Shown here one piece after another: positions 25,039-33,060 of a DNA stretch of 64,000 bases. Positions within the stretch are counted from its first letter, which is position 1. Each line of letters begins with the position of its first letter. The notes under the pieces were generated by a model. It searched no databases and was not told the origin of the DNA. It saw nothing but the letters and a program-made list of their open reading frames with translations. This DNA comes from Azospirillum sp. TSO35-2. GTDB lineage: Bacteria > Pseudomonadota > Alphaproteobacteria > Azospirillales > Azospirillaceae. The stretch covers positions 1,181,086-1,245,085 of the forward strand of contig NZ_LGRA01000021.1 in NCBI RefSeq assembly GCF_003116095.1, given 5' to 3'. The translations under genes and the position numbers were made by a program.

Positions 25039-25950
25039 TCAGGCGTCCTCCGCCCCGTCAAGAATGGCGTCGATTTCCGCCCGCAGGCGCAGCAGCCGTT
25101 CGCGGTTGTCGGTGTCGAGGTAGCGGCTCTGCTCCCGCACCACGGCGACGTCGCGCATGATCCGCTTGACGCTCGCCTGCAGCGTCCGCGCCGCCTCGTG
25201 CGGGCCGATCTCCCGTGCGGTGCCGTTCGGCGCCACGCCCTGGGCGTGGTCCCGCTTGGCTTGGCGCACCGCCTTGACGCTGGCCCCCTCCTTCGCCTGC
25301 GCCCACAGCGCCGGTCGCAGCTCCGCCGAGGCGGCGGCGATCTCGATCATCACCGAGCGCGAGATGTGGGCAAACTCGGCGGCGTACTCCTCCAGCATGT
25401 CGGCCGGCAGGGTCAGGATCGCCAGCAGCTTGGTGACGTCGGTGCGGTCGCGGCCGACCACCGCCGCCAGCTCGTCGTGGGTGTAGCCGTGCTTCTCGAC
25501 CAGCCGGCCGAGCGCGGTGGCGTACTCCACCGCGTTCAGGTCGACGCGCTGGACGTTGTCGATCAGCCCGATCTCGTCCGGGTCGCCGGAGGTCAGGATG
25601 GCGAAGACGGTCTTGCGGCCCAGCATCTCGTGCGCGCGGACCCGGCGTTCGCCACCGATCAGCAGATACTCGCCCTGGGGCAGCGGACGCACCAGGATCG
25701 GGTTCTGCAGGCCGTGCCGGTCGATCGAGGCGGCGAGGCTGCGCAGCTCCGCCTCGTCGAAATGCCGGCGCGGCTGGTCGGGGTTGCGGTGGACCTGACC
25801 GAGGTCGAGTTCCACGACGTGCGGGAAGCCGGCCGAGGTGCCGAACAGCCGGTCGGTGCCGATGGTCAACCCGCCGGCCAGCGCGCCGGTCGCCGGGGTG
25901 GGGGCGTTGCCCAGCAGTTCCTTGGTCTTGCGCTCGAACTTACGCGACAT
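25039..25950 (-). CDS. parB: ParB-family partition protein (plasmid type)
   Basis: 303 residues. Residues about 36-130 are the ParB N-terminal CTPase domain, with the QNPILVRPLPQGEYLLIGGE arch and the GGERRVRAH box; an HTH follows (HDELAAVVGRDRTDVTKLLA), then a RepB/plasmid-ParB-like C-terminus. It binds parS, spreads, and stimulates ParA to move the replicon. Its ATG lies inside the end of parA (11-base overlap), the usual parAB coupling. The sequence is of plasmid or chromid type, not the chromosomal ParB next to gid genes. Confidence 0.92.
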   Translation of the reverse strand: MSRKFERKTKELLGNAPTPATGALAGGLTIGTDRLFGTSAGFPHVVELDLGQVHRNPDQPRRHFDEAELRSLAASIDRHGLQNPILVRPLPQGEYLLIGGERRVRAHEMLGRKTVFAILTSGDPDEIGLIDNVQRVDLNAVEYATALGRLVEKHGYTHDELAAVVGRDRTDVTKLLAILTLPADMLEEYAAEFAHISRSVMIEIAAASAELRPALWAQAKEGASVKAVRQAKRDHAQGVAPNGTAREIGPHEAARTLQASVKRIMRDVAVVREQSRYLDTDNRERLLRLRAEIDAILDGAEDA

Positions 25951-26953
25951 GGCTCGCCTCCCGACGCTGGGCGTAGGCGCGGATCTGGCGCGCCACCTCA
26001 TGGAAGGTCTCCGCACCCGGCGCCTTGGGGTCGCCGGCCAGCGTGATCATCCCGGCCGCCGCCGCCTTGCCGTAGACGGTGGCTCGTGGGATCGGCGCGA
26101 AGACCGGCACCTGGTCGGCGTAGGATTCGCGCAGCTCCTGCAGGGTCGCGCGGTCCTGGGTCAGGCGGTCGTTGTACATGGTGGGGATGATGCCGGCGAT
26201 CCGCAGGCCGGGGTTCACCCGGCGGCGGATGCGGGTGATGGTGTCGACCAGCCGCTTGACCCCCAGCAGGGCCAGCGCCTCCGTCTGCACCGGCACGATC
26301 ACCAGCTCGGCCGCCGACAGCGCGTTGGCGGTCACCAGCCCGAGGTTCGGCGCGCAGTCCATCACCACGAAGTCATAGACGTGGCGCAAATCCTCCAGCT
26401 TCTCGCGCAGGATGAGGCCGCCGGTCGAATCCGCCGCCAGCTCGACGTCGGCATCGGCCAGCGACAGGCCGGCGGGGACGAGGTCGAGGCCGTGTTCCCC
26501 CGTCGGCATGATGACCGAGGTCAGCGGCTCTTCGGAGCGCAGGACGTAGTAGAGGGTCTTGCGCTGCTGCTCCAGCGCGACGATGGCGGCGTTGCCGACG
26601 CCGACATGGACGGTGGCGTTGCTCTGCGAATCGCAGTCGATCAGCAGCACCCGGGCGCCGCCCTCGGTCAGGGCGTAGGCGAGGTTCACCGCGGTCGCGG
26701 TCTTGCCGACGCCGCCCTTCTGGTTGGCGATGGCCAGGAAGGTCGCCGACCGCGGCCGCTCCGCGGTCGACTGGCCGACGAGAAAGTCGAGCAGCTGCTG
26801 CGGGATGCGCTCCGCCCCGCTTTCCCAGCGGCTGATCTTCGCCTTGGTGTAGCTGCGGCCGAGCTGCCCGTTCAGCCAGTCGGCGAACTGGGTCTGGTTC
26901 TCGCCGCGGCGCTCCCGCATCTGGCGCATGTCGTCGCCCCCGATCGACAGCAT
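25940..26953 (-). CDS. parA: ParA partition ATPase with N-terminal HTH
   Basis: 337 residues. Residues about 5-60 form a Cro/XRE-like helix-turn-helix (ENQTQFADWLNG, then SYTKAKISRWESGAERIP); the deviant Walker A ANQKGGVGKTATAVNLA, Walker A' LLIDCDSQSNAT and Walker B VVMDCAPN follow. This is the layout of type Ia plasmid ParA proteins, which repress their own operon. GGAGGGGG six bases upstream fixes ATG 26953. Two near-identical 12-mers just upstream (26993, 27027) are likely its operator. Confidence 0.93.
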   Translation of the reverse strand: MLSIGGDDMRQMRERRGENQTQFADWLNGQLGRSYTKAKISRWESGAERIPQQLLDFLVGQSTAERPRSATFLAIANQKGGVGKTATAVNLAYALTEGGARVLLIDCDSQSNATVHVGVGNAAIVALEQQRKTLYYVLRSEEPLTSVIMPTGEHGLDLVPAGLSLADADVELAADSTGGLILREKLEDLRHVYDFVVMDCAPNLGLVTANALSAAELVIVPVQTEALALLGVKRLVDTITRIRRRVNPGLRIAGIIPTMYNDRLTQDRATLQELRESYADQVPVFAPIPRATVYGKAAAAGMITLAGDPKAPGAETFHEVARQIRAYAQRREASHVA

Positions 26954-26992
26954 CGGCAACCCCCTCCGGTTCGGTGTCCCGAACTCTGAGCA

Positions 26993-27038
26993 AGTTGCCG
27001 GAACTTTGTCAAGGAAGCCCAAGCGGAGTTGCCGCAAC
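26993..27038. promoter_or_regulatory. Candidate parA operator (two AGTTGCCG(G/C)AAC copies)
   Basis: AGTTGCCGGAAC at 26993-27004 and AGTTGCCGCAAC at 27027-27038, 34 bp apart start to start; each is a partial palindrome. A minus-strand TTGACA (27006-27011) lies between them, so a bound protein would cover the parA promoter. A third GTTGCCG is at the parA start on the other strand. Confidence 0.55.
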
Positions 27039-27105
27039 AATTCCACCGGTGTGGGCCGGCTGCCGCGGTGGAGGGCGTCGTCACGGCCGCATCCGCCGGC
27101 ATGGC

Positions 27106-28047
27106 TCAGACCCGGCCGTCGGCCGACCGCAACTCGGTGAAGACGCGCCGGATTTCCGGATAGCGCTCCCTCACCCGGCGCTCGATCCGCGCCAGCATCG
27201 TCTCGACATGGCCGGCGGTGATGTCGTCGTGCACGTCCAGGCTGAGGTTCACGATCACCGAATCGGGCCCCAGATGGATGGTCAGCACCTCGTTGACCCG
27301 GTCGATGGCGGCCTCGTCCTCCAGCATGGCGCGCACGCCGTTCACCAGATCGGGGCGAGCCGCCTCGCCGATCAGCAGGCTCTTGGTCTCATAGGCGAGG
27401 AAGGCGGCGGTGATCGCCAGCACCGCGCCGATCAGCACCGACCCGACGCCGTCGAACCGCGGCTGGTCCAGCAGCAGGTCGGCCGACAGCGCGGCGGCGG
27501 CAATGAGCAGCCCGACCAGCGCCGCGCTGTCCTCGAACAGGACGATGAAGACGGTGGGGTCCTTGCTGGCCCGGACCGAGGCGATCACCCCGCCCGGCCC
27601 GCGGTGCGCGTTGAACTCCCGCAGTGCGATCACCCAGCTGACCGCCTCCATCACCAGCGCGACAGCGAGGACGACGAAGTTGATCCACGGCGACTCGATC
27701 GGCTGCGGGTGCAGGATCTTCTCCACCCCCTCATACACCGACACCACGGCGCCGCCGGCAAAGATGACCAGCGCCACCACGAAGGGCCAGAAATACAGCT
27801 CGCGCGCATAGCCGAAGGGGTGCCGGTCGTCCGGCGGCCTCTTCGACCTCGCAAGGCCGACCAGCATCAGCGCCTCGTTGCCGGTGTCCACCAGGGAATG
27901 GACCGCCTCGCTCAGCATCGACGAGCTGCCGGTGATGACGGCGGCGACGAACTTGGTGACGGTGATGGCAAGGTTGGCGGCGATGGCGGCGTAGACCACC
28001 CGGTTCGCGCCCTCCGACCGCTCCGTCGCTGTGATGTCCTGCGGCAT
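27106..28047 (-). CDS. Cation diffusion facilitator (metal efflux) transporter
   Basis: 313 residues with six hydrophobic helices. AAIAANLAITVTKFVAAVITGSS-type first helix, HSLVDTGNEALMLVG (the metal-site HxxxD), HPFGYARELYFWPF and the C-terminal ZT-dimer cytoplasmic domain (TIHLGPDSVIVNLSLDVHDD) are typical. It exports Zn2+, Fe2+, Mn2+ or similar by proton exchange. AAGGAAGG precedes ATG 28047. It sits between parA and the iteron origin; no link to replication is evident. Confidence 0.9.
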   Translation of the reverse strand: MPQDITATERSEGANRVVYAAIAANLAITVTKFVAAVITGSSSMLSEAVHSLVDTGNEALMLVGLARSKRPPDDRHPFGYARELYFWPFVVALVIFAGGAVVSVYEGVEKILHPQPIESPWINFVVLAVALVMEAVSWVIALREFNAHRGPGGVIASVRASKDPTVFIVLFEDSAALVGLLIAAAALSADLLLDQPRFDGVGSVLIGAVLAITAAFLAYETKSLLIGEAARPDLVNGVRAMLEDEAAIDRVNEVLTIHLGPDSVIVNLSLDVHDDITAGHVETMLARIERRVRERYPEIRRVFTELRSADGRV

Positions 28048-28161
28048 GCCTTCCTTTTGCCGGCGGTCCGGCGTGGCGTTCCCAAGCGGGCGTTCCCGTG
28101 CCGGGACAACTGCGCCGCGGCACCGGCGGTTCCCTGACCGCGCCCCCGGCGACCGACCGCC

Positions 28162-28626
28162 TTGAACTTTGGTGACGCCTGCCGATGGAGCGACTCGGTG
28201 GGACTCTTGAACTTTGGTGACGCCCCGGCCCGGCAGCCCCCGGGAATCCCCCGGGAATCCTTGAACTTTGGTGACGCTCGCAACGCCGAGTCGGGCTTGA
28301 ACTCTGGTGACGCCCGCGGTTTTCGGTGCCGCGGCCACCGTCTCGGCCGGTCAACCCGCGAAACGGCCAGCGAAACGACCGGCAAAAACCTGAACTTTGG
28401 TGACGCTTCGGACCGGCCTGGACCCCGAATCGCCGCGGACAGAGCGTCACCAAGGTTCAAATTGCGGCGGCGAGTCGCCCACAGGCGGCCGGTTTATCCC
28501 CATGAACTCTGGTGACGCCCGGCTTGAACTGTGGTGACGCGACTCGGTTTATCCCCTGAACTTTGGTGACGAATCTAATAGTTAGACCCTAATAGCTTCC
28601 AATTAGACCGCGTCACCAAGGTTCAA
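28162..28626. repeat. Replication origin: ten 16-bp iterons upstream of repA
   Basis: Consensus TTGAACTTTGGTGACG. Direct copies start at 28162, 28207, 28261, 28297, 28390, 28502, 28524 and 28556; inverted copies (variant TTGAACCTTGGTGACG) span 28445-28460 and 28611-28626. The last inverted copy lies just before the repA leader and may be the RepA operator. The two inverted copies share 22 identical bases (28444-28465, 28610-28631). Two direct copies are preceded by GGTTTATCCCC, giving DnaA-box-like TTATCCCCA at 28494-28502. The spacing is irregular and no cas genes are present, so this is an iteron origin, not a CRISPR. Confidence 0.93.
28572..28610. other. AT-rich DNA-unwinding element of the origin
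   Basis: Right after the last direct iteron comes an AT-rich stretch with internal repeats (CTAATAG twice, TTAGACC twice), the lowest-GC spot in the neighbourhood. It ends at the inverted iteron. Its place between iterons and repA suits the strand-opening site. Confidence 0.65.
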
Positions 28627-28697
28627 ATTGCCATCGGCCGCGGCCGGGGTGTTGTATCCGACAGGATCGGCGAACCGGTCGTGGTGAGGAGATCGTC

Positions 28698-29627
28698 ATG
28701 GGAAGCATTCATCGTTTGATCGAGACCCATGGGCGCGATGGCGCCCTAGCCCTGGTTTCCGACGAGGAGCGCCCGTTGATCGACATCGCCGCCGCGGTCC
28801 AGGCAGCGGAAAACAGCAAGCTCGGCATCACCTACGCCGGATTCTGCCAGACGGCGCTGCCCCACCGCCAGCTTCCCGACGATCAACATTGGGAACGCCC
28901 GGGCCACAAGGTCAAGCTGGTGATCCAGCCCGGCGTGATCGAGGACCGGCACGGCGTCACCCGGCGCATCGGCGTGCCCTACGGCAGCCGGGCGCGGATG
29001 ATCCTGCTCTACCTGCAGACCCGCGCCATCCAGACCGGCAATCCGGAGGTCGAGCTGGGCGGGTCGATGCATGACTGGCTGAAGCGGATGGACATCCCGA
29101 TCTGCGGCAAGGCCTACCGCGACGTCGAGGATCAGGCCGCCCGGCTGTCGGCCTGCCACCTGACCTTCTTCACCGACGCCGACGGCGGGCGCCGGCAGAG
29201 CAAGGAGTCGATCGTCGCCGACGCCATCCAGCTCCGCCGCCCCGACGACCGCCAGGGCACGCTGTTCACCGACACGGTGCGGCTCAGCGACAGCTTTTTC
29301 AAGGCGTTGCGCGAACACCCGGTGCCCGTCGCCGAAGAGGCGCTGAAGGCGATCAGCGGCAAGTCGATGGCGCTGGACGTCTACATCTGGCTCGCCTACC
29401 GGCTGCATTCGCTCGACCGGCCGACGCCGATCACCTGGACCGCGCTGCACGGCCAGTTCGGCGCCGGCTACGCCCTGGTGCGCCAGTTCAAAACCAAGTT
29501 CATCCCCAACCTGAAATACGCGCTGGCCGCCTACCCCGACGCGCGGGTGGAGGAGGCGAGCGACGGGCTGATCCTGCACCCGTCGCGGCCGCCGATCACC
29601 GAACGCGCGATGGCCCGGATCGCCTGA
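28698..29627 (+). CDS. repA: Plasmid-type replication initiator RepA
   Basis: 309 residues. The blocks YAGFCQTALPHRQLPDD, GVPYGSRARMILLYLQT, SMHDWLKRMDIPICGKAYRD and SMALDVYIWLAYRLHSL match the alphaproteobacterial plasmid-encoded RepA family (PF04796). It would bind the flanking iterons and load the helicase. GAGGAG precedes ATG 28698. Ten iterons lie upstream and four downstream, so copy-number control by iteron titration or handcuffing is expected. The gene is intact. Confidence 0.93.
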   Translation: MGSIHRLIETHGRDGALALVSDEERPLIDIAAAVQAAENSKLGITYAGFCQTALPHRQLPDDQHWERPGHKVKLVIQPGVIEDRHGVTRRIGVPYGSRARMILLYLQTRAIQTGNPEVELGGSMHDWLKRMDIPICGKAYRDVEDQAARLSACHLTFFTDADGGRRQSKESIVADAIQLRRPDDRQGTLFTDTVRLSDSFFKALREHPVPVAEEALKAISGKSMALDVYIWLAYRLHSLDRPTPITWTALHGQFGAGYALVRQFKTKFIPNLKYALAAYPDARVEEASDGLILHPSRPPITERAMARIA

Positions 29628-29637
29628 GCGTCATCGC

Positions 29638-29795
29638 CTGAACTTTGGTGACCCTGAACTTTGGTGACGGGGGCTCCGGCGGCAACCGCCTGAGCCCCCT
29701 TGAACTTTGGTGACGCGTTGTCCGGTGACGTGTTGAGAACCGCCCCACGCTTGCAAGCCTGAAGGGTGCAAGCGTGGGGCGTCACCAAAGTTCAA
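29638..29795. repeat. Second iteron cluster downstream of repA
   Basis: Direct iterons at 29638-29653 (last base C), 29654-29669 (tandem, no gap) and 29700-29715, and an inverted one at 29780-29795. They begin 11 bp after the repA stop. Such outlying clusters often act in copy control or incompatibility. Confidence 0.9.
29741..29781. other. 15-bp perfect hairpin fused to the last iteron
   Basis: CGCCCCACGCTTGCA at 29741-29755 pairs completely with 29767-29781 around an 11-base loop; its right arm runs into the inverted iteron. No T run follows, so it is not a typical terminator. It could be a repA transcript end, a structured initiation site or a roadblock. Confidence 0.7.
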
Positions 29796-29808
29796 GACTC
29801 CCGCCGCT

Positions 29809-31053
29809 CTACCGCCGTCCGGCCGAGACATCGCGCAGATAGGCGCGGGGCGGCTGGCCGTTCTGGCCCTGGCCGCTGTCCTGCACCGCACGGGACAGGG
29901 CGGCGCGCGCCAGCACGACCAGCAGGTCGGTTTGCGTGACCAGCCCCAGCAGCCGCCGGTTCTGGTCGACGATCACCACGTCGTGCGTCTTGCCGTCGGA
30001 CAGCCGGCCGAGCAGGCGGAAGACCGGCGTGTCGGGCCGTTCCGTCACCGCCGGGGTCATGATCGAGGCGACGCGGGCGCCGTTGCGGAACGGATCGCCG
30101 TGCGACAGCTGCTCGTGCCCGATCATGCCGACCACCGCGTTCTGCGCATCGACCACCGGCAGGGTGCGGAAGCCATGCTCGATCAGCCTAGCCCGGGCGA
30201 CCTGCGGGTGGCTGTCCAGCGTGACCGAGATGACGTCGCGGGACATGACGTCCCGGCAGGTCATGTCGGCGTGCAGCCGCTCCAGCGCGTGCAGTTCGGC
30301 GTTCACCAGCAGCACGCCGAGATCGTCGCGGTTGACGTCCAGCGTCTCGGCCAGCTCGCGCAGCGCGTCGTCGACGTCGCCCTGGATGATGCCGGGCCGC
30401 AGTTGGGGCGGCAGGTCGCTCGTGCGGTGCGTGTTGGCCGCCACCTGCCGGGTCCTGTGCGGGTAGGAGTGCCCCGACAGCCGGTGGAACATCAGCCCGG
30501 CGGTGACCAGCAGGATCGAATTCACGGCGACCGGGAAAAAGGCGAACTTGATCCCCAGATCGGCCACCGCCGGCCCGCCCAGCACCGCCGTCAGCGCCGC
30601 GGCCCCACCCGGCGGGTGCAGGCAGCGCGTCAGCGACATGGTGGCGATCGCCAGCGCCACCGCGGCGGCCCCCGCCAGCATCGGGTCGGGTATGATGCTG
30701 GCGACCAGGATGCCGACGATCGCCGACAGCGTGTTGCCGCCGACGATCGACCAGGGCTGGGCCAGCGGGCTGGCCGGCACCGCGAACAACAGGACCGCCG
30801 ACGCGCCCATCGGCGCCACCAGCACCGGGGCGCTGCTCACGAAGTCCAGCATGTTGCGGCACAGCAGACCGGTCGCCGCGATGCCCAGCAGGGCGCCGCA
30901 GCAGGCGATCATGCGGTCCCGCAGCGTGGCGCCCGGCAGGATGGGCCGAAAGATGCCGCCGCTTCGTCCCGCCGTTTCCCCCCGGCCGGCCGGCGCGGCG
31001 CCGAACCACTCTGCGACCCTGCGGAGCAGGGCCGCACACATTCCCCTCACCAT
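29809..31053 (-). CDS. HPP-family membrane protein with C-terminal CBS pair
   Basis: 414 residues. The N-terminal 190 residues hold about four helices with APMGASAVLLFAVPASPLAQ, GGNTLSAIVG and the namesake LHPPGGAAALTAVLGGP. Two CBS domains follow (about 265-385: MSRDVISVTLDSHPQVARAR, SIMTPAVTERPDTPVFRLLG). HPP proteins have been linked to nitrite transport in plastids and cyanobacteria; the CBS pair probably senses an adenylate or ionic state. It is transcribed away from soxR, and its likely promoter straddles the SoxR box, so it may be part of a redox-stress response. Confidence 0.85.
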   Translation of the reverse strand: MVRGMCAALLRRVAEWFGAAPAGRGETAGRSGGIFRPILPGATLRDRMIACCGALLGIAATGLLCRNMLDFVSSAPVLVAPMGASAVLLFAVPASPLAQPWSIVGGNTLSAIVGILVASIIPDPMLAGAAAVALAIATMSLTRCLHPPGGAAALTAVLGGPAVADLGIKFAFFPVAVNSILLVTAGLMFHRLSGHSYPHRTRQVAANTHRTSDLPPQLRPGIIQGDVDDALRELAETLDVNRDDLGVLLVNAELHALERLHADMTCRDVMSRDVISVTLDSHPQVARARLIEHGFRTLPVVDAQNAVVGMIGHEQLSHGDPFRNGARVASIMTPAVTERPDTPVFRLLGRLSDGKTHDVVIVDQNRRLLGLVTQTDLLVVLARAALSRAVQDSGQGQNGQPPRAYLRDVSAGRR

Positions 31054-31117
31054 CCTTGTGATACCCCCAACGTGGTTTCGCCATCCGGAATTTCCGCGAA
31101 GTCGGGGGAGGCTAAAA

Positions 31118-31135
31118 CCTCAACAGAACTTGAGG
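31118..31135. promoter_or_regulatory. SoxR box between the HPP gene and soxR
   Basis: CCTCAACAGAACTTGAGG: both outer 6-base arms are identical to the E. coli sox box (CCTCAAGTTAACTTGAGG). On the minus strand it sits between TTGACC and TAGCCT with a 19-base spacer, the stretched spacing required by MerR-type activators. This places the HPP-CBS gene under direct SoxR control. Confidence 0.82.
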
Positions 31136-31192
31136 TCAAGCGGAAAAGGCGCCAGACTGGTGGGACCGAGGGTTGCGTGAGGGAGGACCGCG

Positions 31193-31648
31193 ATGCTGTC
31201 GCCGGAGGATTACGACAAGGACCTGACGGTGGGGGAGGTGGCCCGCCGGGCCGGCGTGGCCGTGTCCACCATCCATTTCTACGAGGCGCAGGGGTTGATC
31301 CGCAGCTGGCGCAACACCGGCAACCAGCGCCGCTTCTCCCGCGACGTGCTGCGCCGTGTCGCGGTCATCAAGGTGGCGCAGCGGCTGGGCATCTCGCTGG
31401 CCTCGATCGCCGACGCGCTGGGAACGCTGCCGCAGGACCGCTCGCCGACCACGGCGGACTGGCGGCGCATGTCGGAACGCTGGCGGGCCGAACTGGACGA
31501 CCGCATCACCAAGCTGACCAAGCTGCGCGACAACCTGGACGGCTGCATCGGCTGCGGCTGCCTGTCGATCCGCGACTGCCCGCTGCGCAACCCCTGGGAC
31601 GAGCTTGGCGACGGCGGCGCCGGTCCGCGGCTGCTCGACCCGGCCTGA
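31193..31648 (+). CDS. soxR: Redox-sensing activator SoxR
   Basis: 151 residues, MerR family. The N-terminal HTH is DLTVGEVARRAGVAVSTIHF; a dimerisation helix follows, and the [2Fe-2S] motif CIGCGCLSIRDCPLRNPWD has all four cysteines in SoxR spacing. Oxidation of the cluster by redox-cycling compounds turns it into an activator. No soxS is adjacent, as usual outside enterics, so it acts directly on targets. A sox box lies 58 bp upstream. Confidence 0.96.
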   Translation: MLSPEDYDKDLTVGEVARRAGVAVSTIHFYEAQGLIRSWRNTGNQRRFSRDVLRRVAVIKVAQRLGISLASIADALGTLPQDRSPTTADWRRMSERWRAELDDRITKLTKLRDNLDGCIGCGCLSIRDCPLRNPWDELGDGGAGPRLLDPA

Positions 31649-31782
31649 AGCCTGGGGCATCGCTCAAACCCCCACGAAAAAAAGTGATGCGGGCGGGCGC
31701 GGGATGGTCCATGCAGGCGGCCGGTTCGCCCGTGCCCATGGTGGGCCGCAGGGCAAGACCGTTCGCCAAGGGGATCAAGAGG

Positions 31783-32964
31783 GTGATCGTCGTCAATCCG
31801 CGGCCTCGTTCGGAAGGCCGGTCCGCAGGCCGGTTCGGCCGGCTTGCCGCCACTCTCGCCGGGGCCTTGGCCGTCCTGCTGGCGCCGGCCGCCGCCCTGG
31901 CGCTCGGTGCCCCGGACACGGCGGCGCGGCAGGTGTATCTGGTCGATCTGTCCACCGGCGCCGTGCTGATGGACAAGAACGGCGAGACGCGCATGGCGCC
32001 GTCGTCGATGACCAAGATGATGACCGCCTACCTCACCTACGAGGCGACCGTCCAGGGCCGCACGACGCTCGACACCACCGTTCCGATCAGCCAGACGGCG
32101 TGGAAGATGGGCGGGTCGCGCATGTTCGTGAAGCTGGGCAGCCAGGTGCGGGTGGAGGATCTGCTGCGCGGGCTGCTGATCGATTCGGGCAACGACGCGG
32201 CGGTGGCGCTGGCCGAGGGGCTGGCCGGCAGCGAGCCGGCCTTCGCCGCCCTGATGAACGCCAAGGCGCGTGAGCTGGGGATGGCCGACACCCACTTCAT
32301 GAACGCCAGCGGCTGGCCCGACCCCAACCACTACACGACCGCCCATGACCTGGCGATCCTGGCCACCCACCTGATCCGCGACTTCCCGCAATTCTACCAT
32401 TACGAGTCGGAACGGACCTTCACCTGGAACGGCATCCGCCAGGGCAACCGCAACCCGCTGCTCTACCACCCGGTCAGCGTCGACGGCATCAAGACCGGCC
32501 ACACCGAGATCGGCGGCTATGGCCTGACCGCCTCGGGCGAGCGCCAGGGGCGCCGCCTCGTGCTGGTCGTCAACGGCCTGCCGTCGGCGCAGGCGCGCAA
32601 CGACGAGCCGGCCCGGCTGCTCGACTGGGCGTGGAACAGCTTCCGGCTCTACCCGCTGCTGCGCCAGGGCGAGCTGATCGGGCAGGCGCCGGTGTGGATG
32701 GGGGCGGAGGACAGCGTCCCGGTGACGGTCGCCCGCGACGTCGCGGTGACGATGGCGCCGATGGACCGCGGCAGCCTGCGGGTCGTCACCACCCTGTCCG
32801 AGCCGTTGCCGACCCCGATCCGTCGGGGCGACGTGATCGGCCAGCTTCGGGTGGAGTATGACGGGGCCGTCCGCCAGCGGGTCGATCTGGTCGCCGGGGC
32901 CGACGTCCCCGCCTCCTCCGGCCTGACCGCCCTGGGGCAGAGGCTCGGCTGGCTGTTCCACTGA
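31783..32964 (+). CDS. D-alanyl-D-alanine carboxypeptidase (PBP5/6 type)
   Basis: 393 residues. After a signal peptide (LAATLAGALAVLLAPAAALA) come the three penicillin-binding motifs: SSMTKMM (SxxK with the catalytic Ser), SGN, and KTGHT (KTG). A C-terminal PBP5 beta domain follows (about 290-380). It trims the last D-Ala of peptidoglycan stem peptides in the periplasm. I chose GTG 31783 since AAGGGG lies nine bases upstream; ATG 31738 or 31687 would lengthen the N-terminus. The end (LGQRLGWLFH) may be a short amphipathic anchor. Confidence 0.9.
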   Translation: MIVVNPRPRSEGRSAGRFGRLAATLAGALAVLLAPAAALALGAPDTAARQVYLVDLSTGAVLMDKNGETRMAPSSMTKMMTAYLTYEATVQGRTTLDTTVPISQTAWKMGGSRMFVKLGSQVRVEDLLRGLLIDSGNDAAVALAEGLAGSEPAFAALMNAKARELGMADTHFMNASGWPDPNHYTTAHDLAILATHLIRDFPQFYHYESERTFTWNGIRQGNRNPLLYHPVSVDGIKTGHTEIGGYGLTASGERQGRRLVLVVNGLPSAQARNDEPARLLDWAWNSFRLYPLLRQGELIGQAPVWMGAEDSVPVTVARDVAVTMAPMDRGSLRVVTTLSEPLPTPIRRGDVIGQLRVEYDGAVRQRVDLVAGADVPASSGLTALGQRLGWLFH

Positions 32965-33060
32965 CGGCGCTTTGTCGGGCGGAAAACATGGCGCTATCCT
33001 GACGCGGGCCGCCCGCGGCGCCAGCCGATTCCCGCCACCCGCCCCCTCGAGGAGACCATC

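Noticed and set aside
28162..28626. Repeats before repA as a CRISPR array
   Set aside because: Copies are 16 bp, irregularly spaced (22 to over 90 bp), partly inverted and next to repA; no cas genes.
25039..29627. A repABC operon
   Set aside because: repA here is a PF04796-type initiator on the other strand from parAB, with iterons; there is no RepC gene.
29932..31782. Long N-terminal extension of the carboxypeptidase
   Set aside because: It would run through the HPP gene and soxR on the wrong frames; a GTG with a good RBS at 31783 gives a normal signal peptide.
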